Assembly (NCBI RefSeq): GCF_942548115.1
Contig: NZ_OW824151.1
Coordinates: forward strand, 1,178,001 to 1,242,000
Direction: 5' to 3'
Origin: Aeromicrobium sp. Leaf245
GTDB lineage: Bacteria > Actinomycetota > Actinomycetes > Propionibacteriales > Nocardioidaceae
DNA: 64,000 nucleotides
Shown here: one piece after another, positions 1 through 7,196 of the stretch
How the letters are laid out: every line of letters starts with the position of its first letter
Position numbering within the stretch: position 1 is the first letter of the stretch
Notes under the pieces: generated by a model
The model's database searches: none
Seen by the model: the letters and a program-made list of their open reading frames with translations, nothing else
What the model was told of the DNA's origin: nothing
Made by a program: the position numbers and the translations under genes

Positions 1-479
1 TCAGCTTCACCGCCCTCGTGATCGTCGGCGACGGTGACGGCCAGGTCGGTGTCGGCTACGGCAAGGCCAAGGAGGTCCCCACGGCGATCTCCAAGGGTGT
101 CGAGGAGGCGAAGAAGAACTTCTTCCGCGTCCCGCGCATCCAGGGCACCATCCCGCACCCGGTGACGGGCGAGAAGGCGGCCGGTGTCGTCTTCCTGCGT
201 CCGGCATCGCCCGGTACCGGCGTCATCGCCGGTGGCCCGGTGCGCGCGGTGCTCGAGGCCGCCGGTGTGCACGACGTGCTGAGCAAGTCGCTCGGTTCCT
301 CGAACTCCATCAACATCGTCCACGCGACGGTGGCGGCCCTCAAGGGCCTGGAGTCGCCCGAGATGGTCGCGCAGCGTCGCGGCCTGTCGGTCGAGGACGT
401 CGCGCCCGCCGCCCTGCTCAAGGCGCAGGCCGAGGGCATCAAGGAGGCGCAGAACGCGCCCGTCGAGGCTGGTGTCTGA
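1..479 (+). CDS. rpsE: 30S ribosomal protein S5 (5' end outside window)
   Basis: Small-subunit ribosomal protein S5, which acts in decoding accuracy. The reading frame is open from the first base of the window (frame of position 3), so the start codon and roughly 40-50 residues lie upstream. The visible part carries the S5 signature around [18 protein letters not shown] and the C-terminal S5 fold with the [15 protein letters not shown] segment. It ends with TGA at 477-479, overlapping the next start (TGATG), as expected for a translationally coupled spc-operon gene. The C-terminal tail is short and alanine/glutamate rich. Confidence 0.97.
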   Translation, partial: SFTALVIVGDGDGQVGVGYGKAKEVPTAISKGVEEAKKNFFRVPRIQGTIPHPVTGEKAAGVVFLRPASPGTGVIAGGPVRAVLEAAGVHDVLSKSLGSSNSINIVHATVAALKGLESPEMVAQRRGLSVEDVAPAALLKAQAEGIKEAQNAPVEAGV

Positions 480-661
480 TGGCACGTCTCGAGATCACCC
501 AGGTTCGTTCGGCCATCGGTCGCCAGCAGAACCAGCGCCACACGTTGCGGTCGCTGGGTCTCAAGCGCATCGGTGACGTCGTCGTCAAGGAAGACCGTCC
601 GGAGATCCGCGGCATGGCTGAGACCATCCCGCACCTCGTGGACGTCAAGGAGGTTGACTGA
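479..661 (+). CDS. rpmD: 50S ribosomal protein L30
   Basis: Large-subunit protein L30, 60 residues, the usual bacterial length. It begins [14 protein letters not shown] and contains the conserved [12 protein letters not shown] segment and a C-terminal hydrophobic patch ([11 protein letters not shown]). The ATG at 479 overlaps the rpsE stop codon, so translation is probably coupled. The order S5-L30-L15-SecY is the standard spc-operon order. Confidence 0.97.
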   Translation: MARLEITQVRSAIGRQQNQRHTLRSLGLKRIGDVVVKEDRPEIRGMAETIPHLVDVKEVD

Positions 662-662
662 C

Positions 663-1103
663 ATGGCGCTGAAGCTCCACCACCTGCGCCCCGCCCCCGG
701 TGCCAAGACCGCGAAGACCCGTGTGGGTCGCGGTGAGGGCTCCAAGGGCAAGACCGCCGGCCGCGGCACCAAGGGCACCAAGGCCCGCTACCAGGTGCCG
801 GCCGGTTTCGAGGGTGGCCAGATTCCCCTCCACATGCGCCTGCCCAAGCTGAAGGGGTTCAAGAACCCCTTCCGTGAGGAGTACCAGGTCGTCAACGTCG
901 AGCGGATCGGCACCCTCTTCCCCGAGGGTGGCGCCATCGACGTGGACGCGCTGGTCGAGGCCGGGGCGGTCCGCAAGGGCCACCTGGTCAAGGTGCTCGG
1001 CGAGGGCGACCTCTCGGTCGCCGTCCAGGTCACGGCTCACAAGTTCTCCGGTTCGGCCCGCAGCAAGATCGAGGCCGCCGGCGGCAGCGCGACCGAGCTC
1101 TGA
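663..1103 (+). CDS. rplO: 50S ribosomal protein L15
   Basis: Large-subunit protein L15, 146 residues. I chose ATG 663 ([18 protein letters not shown]) because it matches the family N-terminus and has an AAGGAGG Shine-Dalgarno at 647-653. A longer in-frame extension into rpmD is possible but would overlap a real gene. The glycine/lysine-rich N-terminal arm ([18 protein letters not shown]) and the [19 protein letters not shown] core are typical. It is the last ribosomal gene before a strong hairpin, after which secY has its own leader. Confidence 0.97.
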   Translation: MALKLHHLRPAPGAKTAKTRVGRGEGSKGKTAGRGTKGTKARYQVPAGFEGGQIPLHMRLPKLKGFKNPFREEYQVVNVERIGTLFPEGGAIDVDALVEAGAVRKGHLVKVLGEGDLSVAVQVTAHKFSGSARSKIEAAGGSATEL

Positions 1104-1118
1104 ATGACGCTCTGACGC

Positions 1119-1171
1119 ACGACGGCGAGGCTCTCGGACCCCTCGGGTCCACCCGAGAGCCTCGCCGTCGT
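1119..1171 (+). terminator. Hairpin terminator between rplO and secY
   Basis: A 19-bp perfect stem (1119-1137 with 1153-1171, arm ACGACGGCGAGGCTCTCGG) with a 15-nt loop lies directly after rplO. It is followed by TTCGT rather than a long U tract, as is common in GC-rich actinobacteria. It could end spc-operon transcription or attenuate read-through into secY-adk-map. Confidence 0.7.
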
Positions 1172-1317
1172 TCGTCGTCCGGCACCTCGTGCCGACGCAG
1201 ACGCCGTGCCGGCGCAGGACGACCGTCCTGCAACCACCGGGCAACGGCCGACCTGCGAGAACTGACTGTTAGAGTCGCGGGGGCCCGTACGGGTTCCACG
1301 ATCGAGGAGGACATCAG

Positions 1318-2622
1318 GTGCTCAGCGCCTTCGTGAACGCGTTCAAGACGCCTGACCTGCGGCGCAAGCTGCTGTTCGTCCTCGGCGTCATCGTGCTGTT
1401 CCGTCTCGGCTCGACCCTTCCGGCTCCCGGCATCAACGTCAGCAACGTCCAGCGCTGCGTCGACCTCGCCTCCCAGGGCGAGAACAGCAGCCTGTTCGCG
1501 CTCATCAACGTCTTCTCCGGTGGTGCGCTCCTGCAGCTCACCGTGTTCGCGCTCGGCATCATGCCGTACATCACCGCGAGCATCATCCTGCAGCTGCTCG
1601 TCGTGGTCATCCCCAGGCTCGAGGCCCTCAAGAAGGAGGGCCAGTCCGGTCAGGCGAAGATCACGCAGTACACCCGCTACCTCACGCTGGGTCTGGCCGT
1701 GCTCCAGGCGACCGGCATCGTGGCCCTGGCGCGCAGCGGACAGCTGTTCGGCGGCGTCGACTGCGGCGACCTGCTCTACCGCCAGGACAGCATCCTGGCC
1801 TTCCTGCTCATCGTGCTCGTCATGGTCTCCGGCACCGCCGTCATCATGTGGCTCGGCGAGCTCATCACCGACCGCGGCGTCGGCAACGGCATGTCGATCC
1901 TGATCTTCACGCAGGTCGTCGCCACCTTCCCCGGCGCGATGTGGCTGATCAAGGAGCAGAAGGGCTGGGCGACGTTCTCCGCCGTCGTGGCCGTCGGTCT
2001 CGTGATCGTCGCGGCGGTCATCTTCATCGAGCAGGCCCAGCGGCGCATCCCCGTCCAGTACGCCAAGCGGATGGTCGGGCGTCGCATGTTCGGCGGCTCG
2101 TCGACCTACATCCCGCTGAAGGTCAACCAGGCCGGCATCATCCCGGTGATCTTCGCCTCGAGCCTGCTGTACCTGCCGGCCCTCTACGCCCAGTTCCGTC
2201 CGGACGGCGTGGGCGCGGTCTGGATCAACGACCACTTCGTGCGGGGCGACCACCCGTACTACATGATCACGTACTTCGCGCTGATCGTGTTCTTCGCCTA
2301 CTTCTACGTCGCGATCACCTTCAACCCCGAAGAGGTCGCCGACAACATGAAGAAGTACGGCGGGTTCATCCCGGGCATCCGCGCGGGTCGTCCCACGCAG
2401 GACTACCTCGCGTACGTCCTGAGCCGCATCACGGCGCCCGGCGCGGTGTACCTGGGCATGGTCGCGCTCATCCCGATGATCGCCGTCGCCCTGCTCGGCG
2501 CGAGCCAGAACTTCCCGTTCGGCGGCACGTCGATCCTCATCATCGTGGGCGTCGGCCTCGACACGGTGAAGCAGATCGAGAGCCAGCTCCAGCAGCGCAA
2601 CTACGAAGGGTTCCTGCGGTGA
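1318..2622 (+). CDS. secY: Protein translocase subunit SecY
   Basis: Channel-forming subunit of the SecYEG translocon in the cytoplasmic membrane, 434 residues with about ten hydrophobic segments. The start is GTG 1318, preceded by GAGGAGG at 1304-1310. Family landmarks: the N-terminal LRRKLLFVLGVIVLFRLGS, the plug-region GGALLQLTVFALGIMPYI, the cytosolic loop QAQRRIPVQYAKR, and the C-terminal helices. The 214-bp gap from rplO holds a hairpin, suggesting a separate promoter. The stop overlaps the GTG of adk. Confidence 0.97.
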   Translation: MLSAFVNAFKTPDLRRKLLFVLGVIVLFRLGSTLPAPGINVSNVQRCVDLASQGENSSLFALINVFSGGALLQLTVFALGIMPYITASIILQLLVVVIPRLEALKKEGQSGQAKITQYTRYLTLGLAVLQATGIVALARSGQLFGGVDCGDLLYRQDSILAFLLIVLVMVSGTAVIMWLGELITDRGVGNGMSILIFTQVVATFPGAMWLIKEQKGWATFSAVVAVGLVIVAAVIFIEQAQRRIPVQYAKRMVGRRMFGGSSTYIPLKVNQAGIIPVIFASSLLYLPALYAQFRPDGVGAVWINDHFVRGDHPYYMITYFALIVFFAYFYVAITFNPEEVADNMKKYGGFIPGIRAGRPTQDYLAYVLSRITAPGAVYLGMVALIPMIAVALLGASQNFPFGGTSILIIVGVGLDTVKQIESQLQQRNYEGFLR

Positions 2623-3185
2623 CGCGACTTCTCATCATGGGCCCGCCGGGGGCGGGCAAGGGGACGCAGGCGGCGACGCTCGCCCAGCGCATCAGCGGCG
2701 CCCACATCTCGACCGGTGACATCTTCCGGGCGAACGTGCAGCAGCAGACCGAGCTGGGGAAGACGGCCCAGCGCTACATGGACGCCGGTGAGTACGTGCC
2801 CGACGAGGTCACGAACGCCATGGTGAAGGATCGACTGGCCCAGGACGACGCGCGCGACGCGTTCATCCTGGACGGCTACCCGCGGACGGTCGAGCAGGTC
2901 TCGACCCTCGACACGATCCTCTCCGACCTGGGGTCCCAGCTCGACCACGTGCTGGTGCTGACGGTGGATCACGAGGAGCTGATCGGCCGACTGCTGAAGC
3001 GGGCCGAGACCAGCGGTCGCGCCGACGACACCGAGGACGTCATCCGGCACCGCCAGGAGGTCTACATCGCCGAGACCGCGCCGTTGCTGCCGGTCTACCG
3101 CGAGCGGGGCCTGCTGCGCGAGGTCGACGGGATGGGCACGGTCGACGAGGTCGAGGCGCGCATCGACGCCGCGCTCGGTCTCTGA
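2619..3185 (+). CDS. adk: Adenylate kinase
   Basis: Interconverts ATP + AMP and 2 ADP in the cytosol; 188 residues. The GTG at 2619 overlaps the secY stop (GTGA). The P-loop GPPGAGKGTQ is at residues 8-17, followed by the AMP-binding helix region (STGDIFRANV) and DGYPRTVEQV. The LID is the short non-zinc type (residues about 125-140), as in most actinobacteria, so the protein is shorter than the ~215-residue Gram-negative form. It sits in the usual secY-adk-map array. Confidence 0.96.
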   Translation: MTRLLIMGPPGAGKGTQAATLAQRISGAHISTGDIFRANVQQQTELGKTAQRYMDAGEYVPDEVTNAMVKDRLAQDDARDAFILDGYPRTVEQVSTLDTILSDLGSQLDHVLVLTVDHEELIGRLLKRAETSGRADDTEDVIRHRQEVYIAETAPLLPVYRERGLLREVDGMGTVDEVEARIDAALGL

Positions 3186-3207
3186 CCGCGCGGTCCGGGG
3201 CGCGTCC

Positions 3208-4044
3208 GTGTTCGGCCGGGGCATCGAGCTCAAGAGTCCGGAGCAGGTCGTCGCGATGCGGCGTGCCGGGCTCGTGGTGGCCCATGCACTCGACGCGGTC
3301 AGGTCGGCGATCGCGCCCGGCGTGACCACCGCCGAGCTGGACGCGTTGGCGCACGACACGATCCGAGCGCACGGCGCCACCTCGAACTTCCTGCACTACG
3401 GCGCGGAGCCGGGTGTCCCCGGCTTCCCGGGCGTCATCTGCACCTCGGTCAACGACGAGGTCGTGCACGGCATCCCGGGCCCGCGGGTCCTGCGCGACGG
3501 CGACGTCATCTCCGTCGACTGCGGGGCCATCGTCGACGGCTGGCACGGCGACGCGGCCATCACCGTCGAGGTGGGTGAGGTGCGGCCGGAGGTGCACACG
3601 CTCGTGGTCGAGACCGAACGGGCCCTCTGGGCGGGGATCGCCGCGGGGGCGCCCGGGCGTCGCGTCGGCGACATCAGCCACGCCATCGAGCGCAGCGTCC
3701 GGTCCGCCGGGACGTACGGCATCGCCGACGGCTACACCGGTCACGGCATCGGCACCGCCATGCACCAGGCACCCGACGTGCCGAACGTCGGCCGGCCCGG
3801 CAAGGGCCCGAAGATCGTGCCCGGACTCGTCCTCGCAGTCGAGCCGATGGTGACGCTCGGCTCGCCGGACAACCGCACGACCGAGGACCAGTGGACCGTC
3901 GTGACGGTGGACGGCTCGTGGGCCGCGCACTGGGAGCACACGGTGACGTGGACCGACGAGGGAGCCTGGGTGCTGACCGCGGTCGACGGCGGCCGGGCCC
4001 AGCTCGCGGCGCTCGGGGTCGCGTACGCCGGGGACGACGCATGA
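3208..4044 (+). CDS. map: Type I methionine aminopeptidase
   Basis: Removes the initiator methionine from nascent proteins; pita-bread fold, 278 residues, start GTG 3208. Metal ligands are visible: the two Asp in DCGAIVDGWHGDAAIT, His in YTGHGIGTAMH, Glu in AVEPMVTLG and Glu in WEHTVTW. It follows adk by 22 nt in the conserved secY-adk-map order. In most actinobacteria infA follows map closely; here infA is 13.6 kb downstream, so this gene marks the left edge of an accessory block. Its stop overlaps the ATG of the next gene. Confidence 0.96.
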   Translation: MFGRGIELKSPEQVVAMRRAGLVVAHALDAVRSAIAPGVTTAELDALAHDTIRAHGATSNFLHYGAEPGVPGFPGVICTSVNDEVVHGIPGPRVLRDGDVISVDCGAIVDGWHGDAAITVEVGEVRPEVHTLVVETERALWAGIAAGAPGRRVGDISHAIERSVRSAGTYGIADGYTGHGIGTAMHQAPDVPNVGRPGKGPKIVPGLVLAVEPMVTLGSPDNRTTEDQWTVVTVDGSWAAHWEHTVTWTDEGAWVLTAVDGGRAQLAALGVAYAGDDA

Positions 4045-4427
4045 GCGGCATCCGTCGGCTCGTCCCTGCGCTGCTCACCGGCGCCGTCCTCGTGCTGGTC
4101 GGAGCGTGCTCCGGTGGCTCCGACGGCTCCGACGACCCGGCCGCAGCGGTCGAGACGATGATGCGAGCGCTCGACGCGGGCGACTGCCAGGCCGTCAAGG
4201 ACGTGGTGCTGACTCCCTCGGAGATCGACTGCGGCTTCGTGACGGACCTCGGTGGCATGTTCGCCGACGAGGGCCTCGAGCTCGACGAGGTGGACTTCAC
4301 CGTGGCGGAGTCGTCCGGGGACCAGGCCACGGTCGAGATCGACTGGAACGACGGCGACCCGAGCGAGTCCTACGAGGTCCAGCGGGTCGACGGCACGTGG
4401 AAGGTCCTGTTCGACAGCGCGGCCTGA
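4041..4427 (+). CDS. Small NTF2/DUF4878-like lipoprotein
   Basis: Predicted exported lipoprotein of 128 residues, starting at ATG 4041, which overlaps the map stop. A hydrophobic signal segment ends in the lipobox LVGAC with lipidated Cys23. A Gly/Ser/Asp linker follows. The mature part (AAAVETMMRALDAGDCQAVK ... TVEIDWNDGD ... VQRVDGTWKVLFD) resembles the cystatin/NTF2-like fold of DUF4878-type lipoproteins: one helix, two cysteines (GDC, IDCG) and closing beta strands. The function is unknown. Coupling to map may be only positional. Confidence 0.75.
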   Translation: MSGIRRLVPALLTGAVLVLVGACSGGSDGSDDPAAAVETMMRALDAGDCQAVKDVVLTPSEIDCGFVTDLGGMFADEGLELDEVDFTVAESSGDQATVEIDWNDGDPSESYEVQRVDGTWKVLFDSAA

Positions 4428-4464
4428 GGCACCTCTCGACGAGCGAGCGCCCCGAAGGCCTCAG
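4424..4464. terminator. Short bidirectional hairpin between convergent genes
   Basis: CTGAGGC (4424-4430) pairs with GCCTCAG (4458-4464) and spans both stop codons of the converging lipoprotein and CHAP genes. The loop contains CTCGACGAGCGAGCGCC, a short motif that recurs almost unchanged near 28976. It is weak as a terminator (7-bp stem). Confidence 0.4.
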
Positions 4465-6398
4465 TCGTCGGTGGGCGCCGTGGTGGCCGACGTCGCAGCG
4501 GACTTCGCCGTGACGCCCGCCGTGATGCGCACCGAGGCCAGGCTCCTGGTCGTGAATCCGTCGCGGGTGCCGGTGACGATGACGCGGACCTTCTTGCCGC
4601 GGTCGGCCGCGGTGAGGGTGTAGGTCGTGCGGGTCGCCCCGCGCACGGCTCTGCCGTCGGCGTACCACTGGTAGGTGAACCGCGCCGACGGCGACCACGG
4701 AGCAGTGGTGGCGGTGAGGGTGGAGCCGACGCTCTCCGCGCCGGTGAACTCGGGGCGCGGCGCGGTGGTGAAGCGTCCGGCGGCGACGGGGCCGGTGATG
4801 CGCACCGAGGCCAGGCTCCTGGTGGTGAATCCGTCGCGGGTGCCGGTGACGATGACGCGGACCTTCTTGCCGCGGTCTGCGGCGGTGAGGGTGTAGGTGG
4901 CCGAGGTGGCACCGACGATGGGCTTGCCGTCGGCGTACCACTGGTAGGCCAGCGCGGCGTCGCCCGACCACGGGGCAGTGGTGGCGGTGAGGGTGGAGCC
5001 CACGCTCTCCTCACCGGTGAGCTCGGGGCGCGGCGCCGTGGTGAAGCGTCCGGCGGCGACGGGGCCGGTGATGCGCACCGAGGCCAGGCTCCTGGTGGTG
5101 AACCCGTCGCGGGTGCCGGTGACGATGACGCGGACCTTCTTGCCGCGGTCGGCGGCGGTGAGGGTGTAGGTGGCCGAGGTGGCGCCGGCGATCGGCTTGC
5201 CGTCGGCGTACCACTGGTGCGCGAGGGTGGCCTCGGGTGACCACGGGGCAGTGGTGGCGGTGAGGGTGGAGCCGACGCTCTCCTCACCGGTGAGCTCGGG
5301 GCGGGGCGTGGTGGTGAAGCCGCCCGGAGCCACGGGACCGGTGAGGCGCTCGGACGCCAGGGTGCGGGAGGTGTAGCCGGGGCGCGTGGCCGTCGCGAGG
5401 ACGCGCACCTTCGCCCCGAGCTGATCGGCGTCGACCGTGTGCACGGCCGAGGTCGCCCCGGGGATGGGCTTGCCGTCGGCGTACCACTGGTAGCTGACCT
5501 GGGCGGTGGGCGACCAGGCCGGCGTGCTCGCCACGAGCCGCGAGCCCACCGTCTCCTGACCGGAGAACGTGGGACGGCTCGTCGAGGCGAAGCTGCCGGC
5601 GGTCACGGCGTCGGTGATCCGCGTCGAGGCCAGGCTCTTCGTGGGGTACCCGGACTTCTTGCCGGTGACGATGACCCGCACGGCCTTGCCCAGGTCGCCC
5701 GCGGCGAGGGTGTAGGTCGCGGAGGAGGCGCCGGAGATGGCCTTCCCGTCGGCGTACCACTGGTAGGTGAAGCTCGCGCCCGGCTTCCAGGCGGACGTGG
5801 TGGCGCTCAACCGGCTGCCGACCGTCTCCCCGCCCGTGAACGTCGGGCGGGGCGTGGCGCTGAAGGCGGGCGTGGTGTCGGGGTCGGCGAAGTGGATGAA
5901 CCCGTCGGGCCACCCCGATCCGGACTTGGTGATCCGGCGGTGGTCGAACGTGCGACCCCAGTTGGACTCCGAGACGATGATCTCGGTGGGGGAGGCCACC
6001 TTCTCGACGTAGGCGACGTGGTTGCCGGTCCTGCCCCACCAGGCCACGGAGCCGACCGTCGGTGTCTGGTCGGTGACCGACGCCATCGCCGTGCCCCAGT
6101 CGCGCGCGTTGCCCACGCCCGACTTCGGCCGGACGTTGGGCATCCCGTTGGTGGTGATCAGTCGGTAGGCGACGTAGTTGGTGCAGTTGGTCCCCGTGTA
6201 CATGCGCCAGTAGCTGGTCCTCTGCTTCGTCTCGTAGCCGAAGTGGTCGTAGCCGGCGCGCTTGCAGGAGGCGTACCCCGAGCACAGCAACGACGAGCCG
6301 GCCTGCGCCGAGACGCCCGCGGAGACGATCAGTCCGCCCACCACGGCCAGGGAGGCGGCGAAAGATATCAGCGCGGTCAGCACCCGAGATTGCGACAC
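4461..6398 (-). CDS. Secreted CHAP-domain protein with five Ig-like repeats
   Basis: Predicted secreted cell-wall protein of 645 residues on the minus strand (GTG at 6398). Residues 1-32 form a signal peptide. Residues about 38-172 are a CHAP amidase/endopeptidase domain with catalytic Cys72 (TGTNCTNYVAYR) and His127 (GRTGNHVAYVEK), and WGRTFDHRR downstream. From about residue 179 five 91-residue repeats follow, each with PRPxFTGxExVGSxLxATT, TYQWYADGKxIxGATSATYTL and VRVIVTGxRxGxxTxSLAS. These resemble bacterial Ig-like repeats used for wall or polysaccharide binding. A likely role is peptidoglycan cleavage at the envelope; the substrate is not known. A -10 box ends 7 nt before the start, suggesting a leaderless mRNA. 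Confidence 0.85.
   Translation of the reverse strand: MSQSRVLTALISFAASLAVVGGLIVSAGVSAQAGSSLLCSGYASCKRAGYDHFGYETKQRTSYWRMYTGTNCTNYVAYRLITTNGMPNVRPKSGVGNARDWGTAMASVTDQTPTVGSVAWWGRTGNHVAYVEKVASPTEIIVSESNWGRTFDHRRITKSGSGWPDGFIHFADPDTTPAFSATPRPTFTGGETVGSRLSATTSAWKPGASFTYQWYADGKAISGASSATYTLAAGDLGKAVRVIVTGKKSGYPTKSLASTRITDAVTAGSFASTSRPTFSGQETVGSRLVASTPAWSPTAQVSYQWYADGKPIPGATSAVHTVDADQLGAKVRVLATATRPGYTSRTLASERLTGPVAPGGFTTTPRPELTGEESVGSTLTATTAPWSPEATLAHQWYADGKPIAGATSATYTLTAADRGKKVRVIVTGTRDGFTTRSLASVRITGPVAAGRFTTAPRPELTGEESVGSTLTATTAPWSGDAALAYQWYADGKPIVGATSATYTLTAADRGKKVRVIVTGTRDGFTTRSLASVRITGPVAAGRFTTAPRPEFTGAESVGSTLTATTAPWSPSARFTYQWYADGRAVRGATRTTYTLTAADRGKKVRVIVTGTRDGFTTRSLASVRITAGVTAKSAATSATTAPTDD
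4500..5864. repeat. Five in-phase 273-bp tandem repeats inside the CHAP gene
   Basis: The marker sequence GACGCGGACC and its variants recurs at 4581, 4854, 5127, 5400 and 5673, exactly 273 bp apart each time. These encode 91-residue units. The three units nearest the 3' end of the gene (lowest coordinates) are the most alike; the two nearest the CHAP domain are more diverged. This suggests unit amplification from the C-terminal side. Boundaries are approximate. Confidence 0.9.
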
Positions 6399-6405
6399 GC
6401 CGAGC

Positions 6406-6411
6406 AGCGTA
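6406..6411 (-). promoter_or_regulatory. -10 box (leaderless) for the CHAP gene
   Basis: On the minus strand TACGCT ends 7 nt before the GTG at 6398. This spacing would start the mRNA at or next to the start codon. No Shine-Dalgarno is evident in the intervening GCTCGGC. Confidence 0.5.
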
Positions 6412-6499
6412 CGTGATTTTCGGGACTCGTGGGGCGGAAGTGACGCGGGAGGCCACCGGACTCCCGTCGCTCCAGCCGGTGCCAGGGGGTCCGTTCCCG

Positions 6500-6505
6500 T
6501 AGGTT
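6500..6505 (+). promoter_or_regulatory. -10 box (leaderless) for the TetR gene
   Basis: TAGGTT ends 6 nt before the GTG at 6512. The spacer GAGCCC is too short to hold a normal leader, so transcription probably begins at the start codon. Confidence 0.5.
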
Positions 6506-6511
6506 GAGCCC

Positions 6512-7072
6512 GTGCCCAAGATCACCGGTGGCTCCCTGGAGGAGCACCGCACCCAGACGCGGCAGGCGGTCTTCGACGCGCTCGTCCGGCTCCTGGACCG
6601 CATGTCCTTCGACGCCGTCCGCATGGCCGACCTCGCGGCCGAGGCGGGCGTGGGCCGCACGGCGATCTACAACCACTTCCGCGACAAGGATGCCGTCATC
6701 GTGGGGTTCGCGACCTCCGAGACGAGCAAGTACCTGGAGCGACTGAACGCGGTGCTGGCCGACGCAGGGACTCCGCGCGAGCGGCTGCGCGCCTACGTGC
6801 GGCACCACATCGACACCCAGGGCGAGCAGCACTTCGGCTTCGGCCCGGACATCTACGGCCAGCTCGGGCCGGAGTCCCGCCTCGCGATCCGCGACCACGT
6901 CCTCGAGATCGAGGACGTCGTGCGGACGATCCTGGTCGACGGTGTCGCGACGGGCGACTTCCGCGAGGTCGACATCGACCAGGTCATGCGGCTGGTGCAG
7001 GCCTGCCTGCAGCCTCGCAACGTCGACGCCGACACCGTCGTGGACTTCGTGCAGCGGGCCCTCCTCGCCTGA
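6512..7072 (+). CDS. TetR/AcrR-family transcriptional regulator
   Basis: DNA-binding repressor-type protein of 186 residues, start GTG 6512. The N-terminal helix-turn-helix is clear (RQAVFDALVRLLDR ... MADLAAEAGVGRTAIYNHF, residues about 13-57), with the typical TetR YNHFRDKDAVI. The C-terminal ligand/dimer domain (residues 65-186) is not assignable to a ligand. It lies 124 bp upstream of the heme locus on the same strand, but the iron box between them suggests the heme genes answer mainly to a DtxR-like regulator. The target may be its own promoter or a neighbour. Confidence 0.85.
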   Translation: MPKITGGSLEEHRTQTRQAVFDALVRLLDRMSFDAVRMADLAAEAGVGRTAIYNHFRDKDAVIVGFATSETSKYLERLNAVLADAGTPRERLRAYVRHHIDTQGEQHFGFGPDIYGQLGPESRLAIRDHVLEIEDVVRTILVDGVATGDFREVDIDQVMRLVQACLQPRNVDADTVVDFVQRALLA

Positions 7073-7147
7073 GGCGTCGCGATCGTCCGTCGATGTGACC
7101 CGCGTCATGTCGCCGGATGCGGACACCTTGTCATCATTGTGGTCTAC

Positions 7148-7181
7148 TTAGGCTCGCCTAGCCTACCTTAGGCAAGCCTAA
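7148..7181 (+). promoter_or_regulatory. Tandem DtxR/IdeR-like iron boxes upstream of htaA
   Basis: Two inverted repeats lie just before the heme locus: TTAGGCTCGCCTAG (7148-7161) and TTAGGCAAGCCTAA (7168-7181), with centres 20 bp apart (two helical turns). The 19-mer at 7148-7166 matches the DtxR/IdeR consensus (TTAGGTTAGSCTAACCTWA) at about 15 of 19 positions. The site ends 15 bp before the ATG at 7197, so bound repressor would block initiation. Iron-dependent repression of the heme operon is the expected outcome. Confidence 0.85.
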
Positions 7182-7196
7182 ACACAGTGAGGTCCG

